A stretch of DNA of 64,000 nucleotides from Drosophila persimilis (Eukaryota > Arthropoda > Insecta > Diptera > Drosophilidae): the NCBI RefSeq assembly GCF_003286085.1, contig NW_020825312.1, forward strand, positions 6,262,001 through 6,326,000, read 5' to 3'. The translations under genes were made by a program, and so were the position numbers. Below, piece by piece: positions 1-12,520 of this stretch (position 1 is the stretch's first letter; each line of letters opens with the position of its first letter). The notes beneath the pieces were generated by a model, which worked only from the letters and a program-made list of their open reading frames with translations, searched no databases and was not told the origin of the DNA.

Positions 1-1243
1 TTTCTTCAACAGCATTAAGTAATATACATATGTTTCTTTGTGTGTTGCGTATGGGAGTGTGCTTATGTGGGTGTATAACAGTTAGCAATTTGCGTGTTTG
101 TGTGTGTGTGCCTTAAGATCTAGAGATGCATTCTTTGAGCAAAAGTTTTCGCATATACATACATATGTATGCACAAACATATATACATACATATGTAGTA
201 CATAGAGTAAATATCGCATATAGTACACAATAGTAAGTTAAGTTAGACTTTTGTTTCTCAATAAAAAATGCTATTAGTTATTGTTCATGGAGAATCGATC
301 GATAAATACTAAATTAGATTTAAGCACTAACATGGAATACAAGTACATACATATATGTACACACACATATACATATGTACATTCATATATCATATATAGT
401 TTTATATGGAATTATCATATTGTATTACATATATATAAAAATACACATTTTAACCAAAATTTTCTAATAAAATTCATTTCCTTAATGTCTTTTTTCTTCT
501 CTTTTGTGGGGTGGGTTTTCTTCTCTCCATAAATCCCGCTCGATCCCAGGATTCCATCATATTGTATCACTGGGCATGGCACAAGTTTACGTTTCTTCTC
601 TTCTCCTCGCTAACCGGTTAAATCGTGTACAATGGTAATTGCTTAGCAGTTTATACTATACTTAGTAGATGAGTGGCTTTTGTTTCATGTTTCGTTCGGG
701 GTTAGTCGGTTAGTAACAGTCGGGTCGGAGGAGCCTGTTACCGAATCTTAAATACTAGCATTAGTTGTTCTGTTTTTGGCGTTATATTCAATTCTAAATA
801 TAACATTATACAATTGATTTTATTACACGATAAATTTGTAAATATTGCAACATGAATTTGTTTCGCTTTTGCGCAGGCACTTAACCTTCGTTATGATTCG
901 GATCCATAGTGGTAGAACAGTTGACGGTTTTGATTGAGCATAACTGTTAGACGCAATCCCCAGCTTCCTCTCTCGATCTTTTCGCTTTTCGCTTTTCGCT
1001 TTTCGCTGGTCGATACTTTTCTTCAATTTTGATGGTCGATTTTGTTTTTTGTTGGAATGTGTTGTTTGGTGTTCGTTCGTCTTGTGCGTATAACAGTTGC
1101 CTACTGTGTGTTATACTGTGTGTTGGACCATGTACATATGTGACTGTGTAAAACTCCGCCTTACTGTTTATAACAGCTTTCCGGAGTTTCATAGCTATAA
1201 CAGTTTACCCCCTTCCTCTCCCAGTATAACAGCTGTATGACAG
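1..1243. other. LIMK1 3' UTR and downstream AT-rich DNA
   Basis: The stretch left of the LIMK1 stop codon holds no convincing coding frame. The part nearest the stop is the minus-strand 3' UTR; a candidate AATAAA on the minus strand lies at 824-819. Positions 150-450 are rich in ATAC/ATATGT simple sequence. Four copies of TATAACAG(T/C)T lie at 1089-1234, with a fifth at 74-83 (see findings). Confidence 0.6.
819..824 (-). terminator. Candidate LIMK1 polyadenylation signal
   Basis: AATAAA on the minus strand about 420 bases after the LIMK1 stop. Other AT-rich hexamers lie further left, so this is one candidate only. Confidence 0.4.
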
Positions 1244-4200
1244 CTAGCAACGCGTATTGAAATGGTTGCGCACCGGCGGTGGCGGCGGTGCCCTCCTGCG
1301 TCTCTCTACGGCGGCGGCTCCTGCACCTGCCGCGCCGGCCGACCCGGACCGGCCATGACCATTGCTGACTGCCGCCAATGCGTGCGCTACACCTCCAGCG
1401 CCGGCACCGGCGCCTGTTGTCGCTGCCTCCTCGCGCATTTTTTGCTTCTGGTCGCTGAGCAGTGCCCCCAGACGATGCACCTTCTCCGGACTGAGGATAT
1501 TCAGGCGGGTCGTCTTCGACGATTGCTGTTGCTGATGTGGCTGTTGATGGACGGGAACCACTGCAGAGAAGGAACAGAAAGATATGCAAAAGATTGAATA
1601 AGAGCTTGTTTCCAATAAGCGAACGGACAACGCAAATATACGTAAGCGCCGGAGATCGTATCAAAGCCGACGACTGCCGCATGCTCTCTCTTTCTGTTTT
1701 TTCCCCATCACTATCTCCACTTTGCTCGAACTAGTCATGAGAGGTGGAAAAATAATAGTTATAATGTTAATTCTTGCACTTCGTTTATGCTCTTTCCACC
1801 TAATGACCTATTTTATACGTCTCGCTCTCTTCTCACTAGAACAGTAGCCGTTACATCTCGCGTGTATCCCAAGAGTCTGAACAGAAAATGAGGTTGCTCT
1901 AGCCCCTGAGGACGGACAGACAGACATGGCTATATTGCCTCGGCTATTGTTGCTGATCAAGAACTAATATACTATATATACTAATATAAACGCTTCCTTC
2001 TGGGTGGTATCGAGAGAGAGAGAGAGAGAGACAGAAAGAGAAAGTTGCTCAATCTTCAATATCTGGTCATACCGTTGCTCAGGCGCTGGGCCGTGGCCGC
2101 CGTGTGCCTCTGGGCCAAATGCTTGCTGGGTGATCCAGGCCGGGGCCGAGTGGGCGACGCATTGCTATGGCTGGGGGGCGTCGTGTGTGGCGGCTGTGCA
2201 TGCGAACGACTGAAGGGACCTTTGGGCGGCTTCGTCTTGTGGCTGCCCATAGGCAGGCGCTGGCTGCCGTTGGACCGTTGGGCCAGCAGGGGGACCATGG
2301 GGACCAGGGGGAGCGTCAGTTTGTGTTTCTTGGGCAGGCAATCCCGAGGAGCAGTGGCTGTTCCTGTTCCAGGACTGTTGCCACTGAAATTCGGAAGGAT
2401 GAAAGCCGGAGATCTGGACGAAGCTTCAGCCGAGAGGCCGTGCACTTCGACGGCGCTACTGCTGTTAGTGGCCTTGCTCCGTTTGGGTGCCGTTGTTGGC
2501 GTCTGCTTGCTATGTCCGGTCGTGCTCGTGGCCAGATTTTCGAGAGATTCGGCTTGCTGGAGCTGCTGCTGTGTCGCTGGCGTTGGATTACGGCGCCCAA
2601 AGATGGGCGTCTGATTAATGCGCTGGGTGCGTGGCGGCGGCGGGGGACAGTTGCCGTTGAGGCCGGCGGCGGCCGCCTCATGCTCCAGCCTCTGGAACAT
2701 CTTCAGGGCCACCGGCGGTGTCTTGAAAAAGTTGCGCACGGAGTTCTGCGATGAACTTTTATTGCGATGGCTCGCTTCCTCCAGGTGTTCGAACTTGCTG
2801 AGGCGCTGGTGCAGTCGCGTCCGCATATCATCGACGGCCATGAGAGGTCCAGACTCTGGGGCTGAGGCTTGTGGCGGGGGCACCGCAGTTTCTGACTCCT
2901 TGGGCGGGATCTCTGGCAGTGTGGGAGTGGGAGCATTCACCTCGTGGTAATTGAGACTCGTGTCGCAACTGGAGTCCACATCAGAGTAGTTGTTTAGGTC
3001 GCGCACGTCGTGCAACTGCAGCTCCGCGCCGGGACGCAGATCGACGAGGTAGCCCTTCTCCCCGAAGGGCCGGCACTTCTTCAGGGCCTGCTTGAGGACC
3101 CGCTCCGTCGAATGGGTCTCCGGGGTGACATTGCGCCGCTCCTCCTGGGCGCCCAGGAAGCGCTGCCGACGACGGGCACGCATGCTGTCCCGCAGCCGCT
3201 CGCCGCTTGGTGAGAAATCCTTTCCCAGATGCGGGGACTTGGGTATCTCCGGCGAACGGATCAACAGATTCTCTTTTTCCTTCTCCTGATTCGAGGGCGA
3301 AGAATCCTCTACGTCCGCATCGATGTCTGGAGTCTTGGCCGCCTTAGCGACCACATCGAGATTGTCCAGACTGCGCTGGGAGGTGGGCGACAGGGCATCC
3401 TCCGAGCTGAGGTAGTTCTCGTGAAAGTTCTCGATCTCGTGCAGCAGGCGGACGGGCGGCAGTCGCTCGGTGGTCAAATGGTGGCGCAGCTGCTCCAGCC
3501 ACACGTGCAGAGTCTCGAAGCTGGGTCGCATGTCCGGATTGAGATCGCAGCAGACGAACGCCACCTTGATAAAGGCCTCCGGACAGCTAGAGCAGAACTT
3601 CTCGCGGAACTCCTGCTGATTGAGGCTGAAGTCTGAGTTCCTGGGCATGAAATCGGGATCCGCTTCCACGCGTCCAATGATCTGCAAAAGGACGATATTA
3701 TCAAAAATAGAACAGAATGAAATAGAATAGAATAGTATTCTCTCCAAGGGGGACCTTCGGGATCTTCTTACCTCACAGAGCATTATGCCAAAGGAGAATA
3801 CATCCACCTTCTCGTCGTACTTGAGGCCCTTCATCATCTCCGGGGCCATCCAATAGGGATTGCCCACCACCGTGTAGCGTTGCCTTCGCTGTCGGCTCTT
3901 GCTTCGCCTCAGAGTGCTGCTTGGCGACATGGCATCGCTGCCAGTTACAGCTCCTCCAGCAGTAGCAGCAGTAGTTACAGATGGGCCACCGTGTGGCAAC
4001 CGCGGTGCATCCACGCTTCGGGCGAGACCAAAGTCGGCCACAATCACAGAACGATCCTCGCGCACCAGGCAGTTCATCGAGTTGAGGTCCCGGTGTATGA
4101 TGTTCATCGAATGGAGGTAACTCATTCCGCAGGCAATGTCCCGTGCAAGGCAGACGCGCTGCGGCCAGCTGAGGGACTCGCTGGAGTCGTGTATGAGCTC

Positions 4201-5994
4201 CTTGAGGCACCCCCCGGCCACGTACTCGGTGACCATGTGCAGCTTCTTGTCCTTGTACAGTACGCCGATAAACTTGAGCACATGCTGGTGGTCCAGCAGC
4301 CGGAGCACGGCCACCTCCTTGATGAAGTTGCGCTGTGCCTCCTCGTCGGCGCGGTGCAGCTCCTTGAGGACCATCACTTCGCCGCTGAGGCGGTGTGTCA
4401 CCTTGAACACCTTCCCGAAGAAACCCTCGCCCAGCTTCTCGCCTATGACCAGATCCGAGGCACGGAAAATGCGCTGCGGCTTCTGCACGACGCGGCAGCT
4501 CTGCGTGCGCGACAGGTCGTACAGCTGCGGATGGGCCGAGTGCTGTTGGGCCGTATGCTGGTCATCCAGCAGCTTGGACATGCTCGAGCAGCGCTCCTTA
4601 TCCTTGAATTGCGTAATGTGTGCCGTTGCCGTTGCTGCTTCGGCCTCTGCTGCTGGCACTGCTGCTGGCGCGGCTGCTGCTGGTTTCGTTATCGTTGTCG
4701 AGGAAGTGGCATTTGTGGCCTGGCGCAGTTTCCTTGCCTTGGCGCTCTGCTCGGCCCCAGTCCCAGATGATTTGTAGAGACGCTCTCGCTCTCGCCCGCC
4801 CACCTCTACGCTGGAGGCCGATGTACTGAGCGGCAGGACCAGTGTGGAGGCGGAGCAGGCTCTCTGTATATCCGCCTGGCTGCAGGATCGGCACACCTGC
4901 ACCGGATCATGCTCCACCGTGAGCTGGAGCATCTTTTCGTTGCTCCGGATCAGCTTGTCGATCTGCTCCACCGAAGAGTCGCTCACCGGCGTTCCATTCA
5001 CCTCCAGGATGCGGTCCCCAATATGCAGATTCGTCAGATTCACATCGATCCTTGGGGATAAAGAGACGACAGGGGGGGTTAGAGGGGGGGTGATCGTATA
5101 GGGTGATGGGGGTGATGGGCATGGGCCTATAGATTTTACCTATAGATTGCACCGCAGCAATGATCCGCCACGGAGCTTAGCCACGCGAAGGCGTGCTCGC
5201 CCATGCGGCCGTAAAAATTACAAATTAAACTTTTTGTCGTCATGTCCAAGCATGTGTTAGATAGAGATGGACAGATGAAAGTTAGAAAGAGACAGAGACA
5301 GAGGAGCCACAGAACCAGATCAAGGATTAATAAAGGCGGATGGGCTAGGATTTACGAATGGAGTGAGGGAGAAACCTTACTCTGTAATCCGAACGGAGGG
5401 ACAGCCATCGTCCAGGGACACGCCATCCACACGGAGTCCGGGCGTGGCATCCTTGGGTATCTCGACAAGGCGTATGGAATGCATCGGCTTGCCGGCTGTC
5501 GTTATCCGTGCCTTGGCATCCGCCGGCATCGGCTGGCACGATCTCTTCCCGTAACAGTGGCCGCAGTAGAGCTTCGATCGTTCCACCAGTGCATAGGACT
5601 CGCCCTCGCCGATAAAGGAGCCGCAGGCCGTACAGCAGAAGCACTCCGGATGGAATTTGTGCTCGCCAGCGACCATAACGGGTCCGGTTATCACTGCCGT
5701 GCACTGCTGGCAGGCATCCCCAAATCGCGCGTAGTAGTCCTCGCGACAGTATAGTAGACCCTCGCGCTCAAAGTACCAGTTGTGCAGGTGGCTGTCGCAC
5801 ACGGAACAGCGAAAGCAGTCGCAGTGCCACTGCTGCCCGAGGGCCATCACAATCGGTGCCTCATCCTGGTGGGGCAGCAGCTGGTCGTGACAGTGGCCGC
5901 ACTGTGACATTGCTGATCCTCCTGCTCCTGCGCCTGCTTCGCGGGCTGATGCACCATTGCCCCCTCGGTGGCGCTGGTGCTGCTGCTGATGCAT
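1244..5994 (-). CDS. LIMK1: LIM-domain kinase 1 (LIMK1), four coding exons
   Basis: Serine/threonine kinase of the LIMK family, which phosphorylates and inactivates cofilin and so stabilises actin filaments. Coding exons on the minus strand are 5994-5381, 5050-3772, 3681-2073 and 1560-1244, joined at GT..AG sites with matching phases, giving about 1272 residues. Order: two LIM domains (about 32-150, Cys/His zinc ligands visible), a PDZ domain split by the first intron (about 168-255), a low-complexity linker, then the kinase (about 407-700) with GEGFFGKV, VLKEL, HRDLNSMN, DFG and a basic activation loop ending RYTVVGNPYW. The threonine there is the site ROCK or PAK phosphorylates in relatives. 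A long disordered tail ends in an Ala/Gly/Pro-rich exon. The ATG at 5994 is the first in the LIM exon, but that exon has an acceptor at 6041 and stays open upstream, so an earlier start in another exon is possible. Without the last splice the tail would stop at 2056. Confidence 0.9.
1905..1986 (-). repeat. DINE-1-like relic inside the last LIMK1 intron
   Basis: Read on the minus strand, this piece runs from a TATATAGTATATTAG stretch through TTCTTGATCAGCAACAATAG to ATGTCTGTCTGTCCGTCC. That matches the 23961-24025 part of the DINE-1 element and the fragment at 60.1 kb. It is a short degenerate fragment with no ends visible. Confidence 0.7.
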
Positions 5995-6040
5995 GGAATG
6001 TGGAATGTTATGTATCTTCTTGCGCCCGATTACGTTAGCA

Positions 6041-9000
6041 CTGCAATAGAAAGAGACATACAGTGAGTGAAGGAGAGACACAATAAATTCTAGGTTTTTT
6101 TTCTTCGGGGTGGTGGGCAACATTGACCGTGAAAATTCATGAATGTGTATGTTGATGCAACATTTTACCGCATTTCAACATTTGCATATTTATGTATGTA
6201 TGTGTTGGTACGCCTATACGAATGACTGCATTCTGCATTTAAAATGGCACAACACTTTACAGCTGTGTGCTGCCGCAAGGTAACTGTAGTTGTTGTGTGC
6301 ATATTGCTATCTCGTTTTCGTCCCCAACTCGAGGAAAATGACGAATGCGCCTCTAAATACAAAATTGAAAAGCACAAACAACGAACGCACAGTGGTTGAA
6401 ATACTGGTAATAGTGTCTCTGTGGAATCGAGTGTGTGCATAAATACATACATGTATATACTGGCATTGGTAGCCACTCGTAGTCAGTCACAGGTAATTAA
6501 TGCCTAATCCAGATGAAAACTATTGTAGATTTGTAGATTACTGGTGGGGGTAACAGTAAATATTTAACTTCTTTGCTGCTCAATCCCGACACATGTATGT
6601 ATACTTGGGCTTAGTAATTTATTTCACACATCACTTGATTGATTAATATAAGGGCAGCCACTTGATCGCTCGAATTAGTATATTTTTGTGTGTGTGTGTT
6701 TTGTGTGCAGGCCAATTGGAAAAGCCATGCATTCCACTGTGCAAAGTCATTACCACACATACACATGCACGTGTACAGGTGCTGCACACAAGTGATAGAA
6801 AATGTGTGTGGGGGAACGGGAACAACACAATAGCACAGCGAACTTAGCCATGGAACAATACTAATGCTTCATCTTCTTTTTTTGTTGTTGTTTTAAACAA
6901 CTTTTGCTAGCATGAGCGTCTATTGTTTCTAATAATATATACAGTCTCACACACACACCTTACATAATTGTTCGTATGTATTGGTTCTGCTGTGTATTTA
7001 CGCACATTTCACATTTGTTGGTATTCTTCGTTTAGTTGATTGCCTCGGCTTTGATTTGAATCCTGGAATCCAGTTAACATTGTAGGTTTGCTGCCGCGCG
7101 CGTTGGTGGGGGAGTTTGAGGGCTTGGGCTATAATTTATAATAATATAATCGACACAAACAAGAAAAACAAAAAAACAAACCAAAAATGAAACTAGTGAT
7201 GACAGATAGAGATGGTACACTGCTCAAACTCAGTACACAAGTCCCGATATATTTCTAATGGGCTGTTTACACTAGGGATATATCATGCGTTTTTGCGTCT
7301 TGTCGGAGACGCAGTTTTTTTTTTCATGGCATACGCATAGGGATGGCCAAAAGAACCGTCTTTTTCGACGGCAGGTGCGTATATTTGAAATATTCGATTC
7401 CTCTTGCATTTTCTTCCCATATGCAGCACCCAGTAAAAAATTATATTTCGACGCGTTAAAGTTATTGCTGAGGGAAAAGGTTCAATTATATATATAATCC
7501 TTAAAACAGATAGTGTCATTAGTGATTAGTCATTTTAGTGAAGCCGTTAGGCCGTAACGACACTGCTTGATATATGGAAGAAGAACATCGAAAGTTCTCA
7601 TGGCTCTACAGCTGAAAATAATATATAAATATGAGCATCAATTATCTTTCATAATATTTATATATTCGAAATTTGGTTCCTTCCCTGGTCATCAAACAAA
7701 TCAATCAGCTATTCTCCAGACGCACAACCTTCATCTGCCAATTTAAATGCCTATTTACGTCATGACGTTCGATATTGATATCGATGGGAAACGCACGGTT
7801 GTGAGAAGACGCTATAGAGTAACGAAATATTTTTAATGTCACGAGTTTCATCAGTGATGTAAGTAATTTTTAAAGGTACATTAAAGAACTAAGGGTATAG
7901 AAACATTAATACGCTGTTTTTTTTTTTTTTAATTTTCGCTCGAAAGTCGTACTCATGTGTCCATCACGTGTCATCATTTATTCAAATAGATTGTCTTTAA
8001 ATCCTTTTCACTTTCAAACAATTTCTATTTGGCGCGCACATCTCGTATCCAGTCAATAGTATCGATAACCGAACCTGTATCGGGTAAGGACCTCCTTTAA
8101 CCGGTTGACAACAATGAGTCTCATTACATACTTTTAAATTATTTACTTTTAATTTATTTACTGACATTTGGTGATGATGAACCTGCATTTCCCAATCATT
8201 GACCAGGTGAACCCACCGGGAAATGTACGTGTTTTTCATATTCTGGAGCTGCAACACATCCGGACTTTCTGTCGCGGCCGCTTCCTGCCATAATTAATTA
8301 ATAAATAATAATAAATTAAATACATGAGAAATCTACATTTAGAATTTTGAATGCCGCCAATTGGTGAACAGACGCACCGAATACTACCTAAAGTGGAAGG
8401 TCCACCCACAGAGATTTCGAAAATCTTAGCTGGAAGCAGTAGATGGCAAGACTAGCCGAAGGCCTGTTGTACGAGTGGCATCGCAGATGGGATGATGGTG
8501 ACTACCCAGGTTGGGTGACGCACCGCTTCATCCCGAACGCAGGCTTCGTCTACTAAGGAATCAAACACAACGCCACGGAGTTCAAGAAATCGGTCCACCT
8601 GGGCAGCAAGTGGAAAAGATTTGGTTGCGGAGGTTTAAGTGCGCTTCGAGGAGAAGATTTGGTTGCCGAGATGTAAGTGCGCTCCGAGAGGCGAGGGTGG
8701 CGGAAGATGAGGTACACTTCGAAAGGGAAGTAAGGATGGCGGGAGCTGTTGGTGGTTACTGCCTATGCTTACCACTCCACTGGCCGGAGCCGAACTGATG
8801 GTGACCGCTCTGGCGGCGCCCGTTTTACCGTTGGCAAAATTCAATTTGTATGGGCCAGACTCATGTGCCGAGAAAACACCCGCAATTTTGGCAACATTCT
8901 GCACACCCTAGGGAATAGGATACTATATAATTGCGGAAATTTTTGTCATTTCAGGCTTTAATAAATGCAGAAACTAGTCAGCCTCTGTTTAAAAGGTATG

Positions 9001-9336
9001 CAGTTACTCGTCTTCTTGCAGAGACCAAGAATAGGTATCGGGATTGAGGTATATATACGATATATATAAGAAGCATATGCATGAATAGGTCAAAAACCTT
9101 TCCATCCAAGAAAAAGTCATTATTAGTTACTTTCTAAAGCAGCTTGGAAAACAGAAATAGGGTATACAAATGACCCATACTCATAACAGATTTGATACCT
9201 GTTGACCAGCAATAATGAGGTAACATTCCATACACACTTACGTTTCATGCCGTTCTTTGACTTTATTTGTTTAAACCTTGTTTTGGAAAAAATTCAATAA
9301 AAGCAAGGACTAAAAACTAACCAATCTTGTACAATT
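6041..9336. other. Upstream region of LIMK1 and intergenic DNA, no recognised gene
   Basis: Holds the intron or 5' region upstream of the LIM exon, CA/TG-rich tracts near 6690-6960, and AT-rich unique DNA. Open frames here are short and show no recognised family. Two degenerate 38-bp repeats lie at 8613-8700 (listed separately). I see no tRNA or other RNA gene. Confidence 0.5.
8613..8700 (+). repeat. Two copies of a ~38-bp repeat (GATTTGGTTGCGGAGG family)
   Basis: GATTTGGTTGCGGAGG begins at 8618 and GATTTGGTTGCCGAGA at 8656. Each is followed by TTTAAGTGCGCT or TGTAAGTGCGCT, so the period is 38 bases. The same core recurs six times at 29565-29756 beside the P-derived array, which suggests both are pieces of one transposon family with internal subrepeats. 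Confidence 0.6.
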
Positions 9337-9337
9337 T

Positions 9338-9454
9338 AACTTGAACAATTCGTCATTATATTTACGGTATATTTTGAAAATGAGACGGTATATTTTGGTA
9401 TATTTCTGAGGGCCAGTCACACTGCTCAAGGTACGATCTGAATCGCTATCGATG
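9338..9454 (+). promoter_or_regulatory. Core promoter region of the ABCB8 gene
   Basis: Contains paired ACGGTATATTTT boxes at 9364-9375 and 9385-9396, then GGTATATTTCTGAGGGCC, then AGTCACACTG (close to the Drosophila Ohler motif 1 bound by M1BP), then TATCGATG at 9447-9454, a DRE-like site one base off TATCGATA. The start codon follows 66 bases later. This is a typical housekeeping-gene promoter layout in flies. The exact transcription start cannot be read from sequence. Confidence 0.6.
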
Positions 9455-9519
9455 CACAGGTGGTATTATTTTGTTTGTTGCATCTATAAGTGAAGCGAGA
9501 GACGAACCGAGGCCACCAG

Positions 9520-12094
9520 ATGCTACGCTTACTCGTATCCAACTGCAGCCGCCGCAGTGACCCGCTCAGGTAAATGGCGTCACCCGCCATGACTGCAATA
9601 GAGTAGAGCGCCTGTCCAAAGGTTGCCTCGTGCGTGCTCGAGCCAGCCCCTTATGTCATCATAATCAGCTTTTATCTTTCGCTATTATTGATTATTGTTT
9701 ACAGTCGATGCCACCTGCTGCCACACCTGCCACTGCCACTACCACTGTCCCGGCGGGAGCTGAGCACCCGCCTCCAGAATGCCACACGCCTCCTGCGACA
9801 GCAAATCAGAAAGGACGTCCGGCCAACGCCTCCTCCGAGCACAACTAACGTCAGCCGCCTGCTACAGACCACACGCGCCCTTCTATTTGGCGGTAGCAGC
9901 CTTGCCCTGGGCCTAGGGGCACGCAGCTGGTGGGGGGCAGGGCGGTTGTCCGTACACTGCGAGGGCAGCCGCCTGGCGGGAATGATGCAGCACACCCTGA
10001 CGTCGGAGGAGGAAGAGGACCACAAGTTTGACTGGCAGCGCCTCTGGTCGTACCTGGAGCCACATCTGTGGGAGCTGATCGGCGCAATAGTCGTGAGTAG
10101 TGTAGTGCTCCAGTTCCAGGTGTGCCCAACGTTGTTCACTCCAATTATATTCCCATGTCCAGGCAGCCCTCATAGTGGCCTTTATCAACATACGCATACC
10201 TAATATCCTGGGCGATCTGGTGAACACGCTGGCTCGCTATGGCAACACCTATGTGATGGACCCCATCCACAACTCGTTTGTGCGGGACGTGAGCAAGCCG
10301 GCGACCAATTTGCTCAGCTTGTACATGCTCCAGTCGGGGTTCACGTTTGTGTACATCTACCTGTTGAGCCGTGTGGGGGAGCAGGTGGCGGCCAGGATGC
10401 GCCAGGATCTGTTCAAGCAGATCGTGCTGCAGGATATTGCCTTCTTTGACGAGAACCGCACGGGGGAGCTGGTCAATCGGCTCACCGCCGACGTGCAGGA
10501 CTTCAAGACCTCCTTCAAGCAATTCATTGCCCAGGGACTCCGCAGCTCAGCCCAGCTGATCGGCGGCAGCATCTCCCTGTTCCTCATCTCGCCCCACATG
10601 GCCGCCATCGCCCTGGCCAGCGTCCCATGCGTGGTCATGTTCATGTCCTATCTGGGCCGCCAGCTGCGCTCCCTCAGTAAGAGCTCACAGGCCCAGGCGG
10701 AGCGGGCAACAGGCGTCTGCGAGGAGGCCCTCTCCAACATTCGGACGGTCCGCTCCAGTGCTTGCGAGTACAGCGAAATGCAGCTCTTCGAGGCGGAGAC
10801 GAACAAGGCCGCCCGCCTCGCGCAGGAGCTGGGCTATGGAATTGCCGTCTTCCAAGGCCTAACCAACTTCTTCCTGAACACCCTAGTGCTGTCCACCCTG
10901 TTCATGGGCGGCCACCTGATGTCCACCGAGAGCCTCACGCCCGGTGCCCTGATGGCCTTCCTCGTGGCCTCACAGGGCGTCCAGCGATCCCTGTCGCAGG
11001 GATCCATACTCCTGGGCACCATGATCCGCGGCATGACCGCCGGCAGCCGGGTGTTCGAGTTCCTCTCGCTGGAGCCGGAGGTGGACCTGCTGCGTGGCTA
11101 TGTCATACCCCAGGAGCGACTCCATGGAGAGATACGGTTCGAGAACGTCTCCTTTGCCTACCCCATGAGGCCAGACCATGTGAGTATCTGTCCCATCCAA
11201 TTATATATACAATTCAGTTAAAACCCAAAATGAATTAATTCTTTAACTCTCCATCAGATTGTACTCAAGGACTTCACATTGACGCTGCGCCCCGGCCAGA
11301 CGGTGGCCCTGGTGGGGGCCAGTGGATCGGGCAAATCAACGATAGCCGCTCTGGTAGAGCGCTTCTACGAGCCGACCTCCGGCAACATCAAGCTGGACGG
11401 GTACAAGCTGTCGGACATATCGCCCTACTGGCTGCGGGCCAACGTTCTGGGGTTCATCGAACAGCAGCCAATACTGTTTGGTACCTCTATCCTCGAGAAT
11501 ATCCGCTACGGGAAGCCGGAGTCCGGCGAGCAGGATGTCTTCGAGGCGTCCAAGCTGTCGCAATCGCATGACTTTGTGACGGCTCTGCCGGACGGCTATA
11601 GCACGCATGTGGGCGAGCGCGGAACCCAGCTGAGCGGTGGACAGCGGCAACGCATCGCCATTGCCCGGGCCCTGCTCAAGAATCCGCGAGTCCTTATACT
11701 GGATGAGGCGACGAGTGCTTTGGACGCCACCAGCGAGGCGGAAGTGCAGAAGGCCCTCGACACGGCCGTGCAGAACCGCACCACTCTGGTGATAGCCCAC
11801 CGTCTTTCCACCATCAGGAATGCGGATCTAATTGTGGTCCTCGACCAGGGACACATTGTGGAGGTGAGTCCAACGACATTATCAATAGCTGGATACCCCT
11901 TTTGATACCCTCTCCTCTCCTCACAGTCGGGCAGGCATGGCGAGCTGATGGCCAAACGGGGCCTCTACTACGCACTGGTGCGCCAGCAGGAGCGACGCGA
12001 CATCCAAGACCAGCAGGAGCAGCATGCCGTGGAGGAGCCTGCTGCCACAAAGCAGGCGGAGGAAGAGGGAAGGCCGAGCACGGCCAAAGGCTGA
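9520..12094 (+). CDS. CG1824: Mitochondrial ABC half-transporter, ABCB8 type
   Basis: Five exons (9520-9569, 9705-10092, 10163-11179, 11258-11863, 11927-12094) with phase-consistent GT..AG junctions give 742 residues. The N-terminus is Arg/Leu/Ser-rich without early acidic residues, as expected of a mitochondrial presequence. The transmembrane domain fills about 120-470 and follows vertebrate ABCB8 closely ([38 protein letters not shown]). The nucleotide-binding domain has Walker [10 protein letters not shown] (about 505-513), signature LSGGQ (610-614), Walker [10 protein letters not shown] (630-638) and the H-loop in IAHRLST. All catalytic motifs are intact. ABCB8 sits in the inner mitochondrial membrane and is implicated in iron export and a mitochondrial potassium channel. 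The family call is firm; the CG number rests on memory and on the LIMK1 neighbourhood. Confidence 0.9.
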
Positions 12095-12207
12095 ACTGAA
12101 CGACAAGAAAATGATTCCCCGTACATTTAATTTATGAAATTGTTAATGTTTTTTAATTCCAATTGACCAACAAAAACCCTGGCACGAGACGCTTACGATA
12201 AGTTTAC

Positions 12208-12213
12208 AATAAA
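12208..12213 (+). terminator. Polyadenylation signal of the ABCB8 gene
   Basis: AATAAA 114 bases after the stop codon, the first canonical hexamer downstream. Confidence 0.7.
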
Positions 12214-12397
12214 AAAAACGCTGAAGACAGTATTGTTTTTGTTACCAAAAAAAACACAAGGTTTTTCATATATTCGTCGATTATTAAGGTTTAATTAATC
12301 ATTAAAATATTTAATGTTTTTCAAAAATAGTTTCGGAAAACAGTTAACGGAATGTGTGCCCTTTGAGTGTCACCAGTGAGACCGCGGATTTATCGTT

Positions 12398-12454
12398 AAA
12401 ATATACCGTCCGACCTTCAAAAATATACCGTAAATATACTGACGAATTCAAGTT
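12398..12454 (-). repeat. Inverted copy of the ABCB8 promoter sequence
   Basis: The reverse complement reads AACTTGAATTCGTCAG, then TATATTTACGGTATATTTT, then a second ACGGTATATTTT. It aligns with 9338-9396 with a 3-base gap and a few changes. Weaker similarity continues into GTGACACTCAAAGG against GTCACACTGCTCAAGG. The two copies point towards each other around the ABCB8 gene. Confidence 0.7.
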
Positions 12455-12520
12455 CTATTTTACATATTCCTCGATTTTTATATTCCGTGGAATATTACTA
12501 GCTAGATAGAACATTTAGCC

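Noticed and set aside
3880-4770. 296-codon plus-strand frame opposite the LIMK1 kinase
   Set aside because: Shadow of the GC-rich coding strand; the minus-strand kinase motifs are intact and explain the sequence.
7997-8257. 86-codon minus-strand frame upstream of LIMK1
   Set aside because: No family match, no supporting splice or promoter signals, low coding quality.
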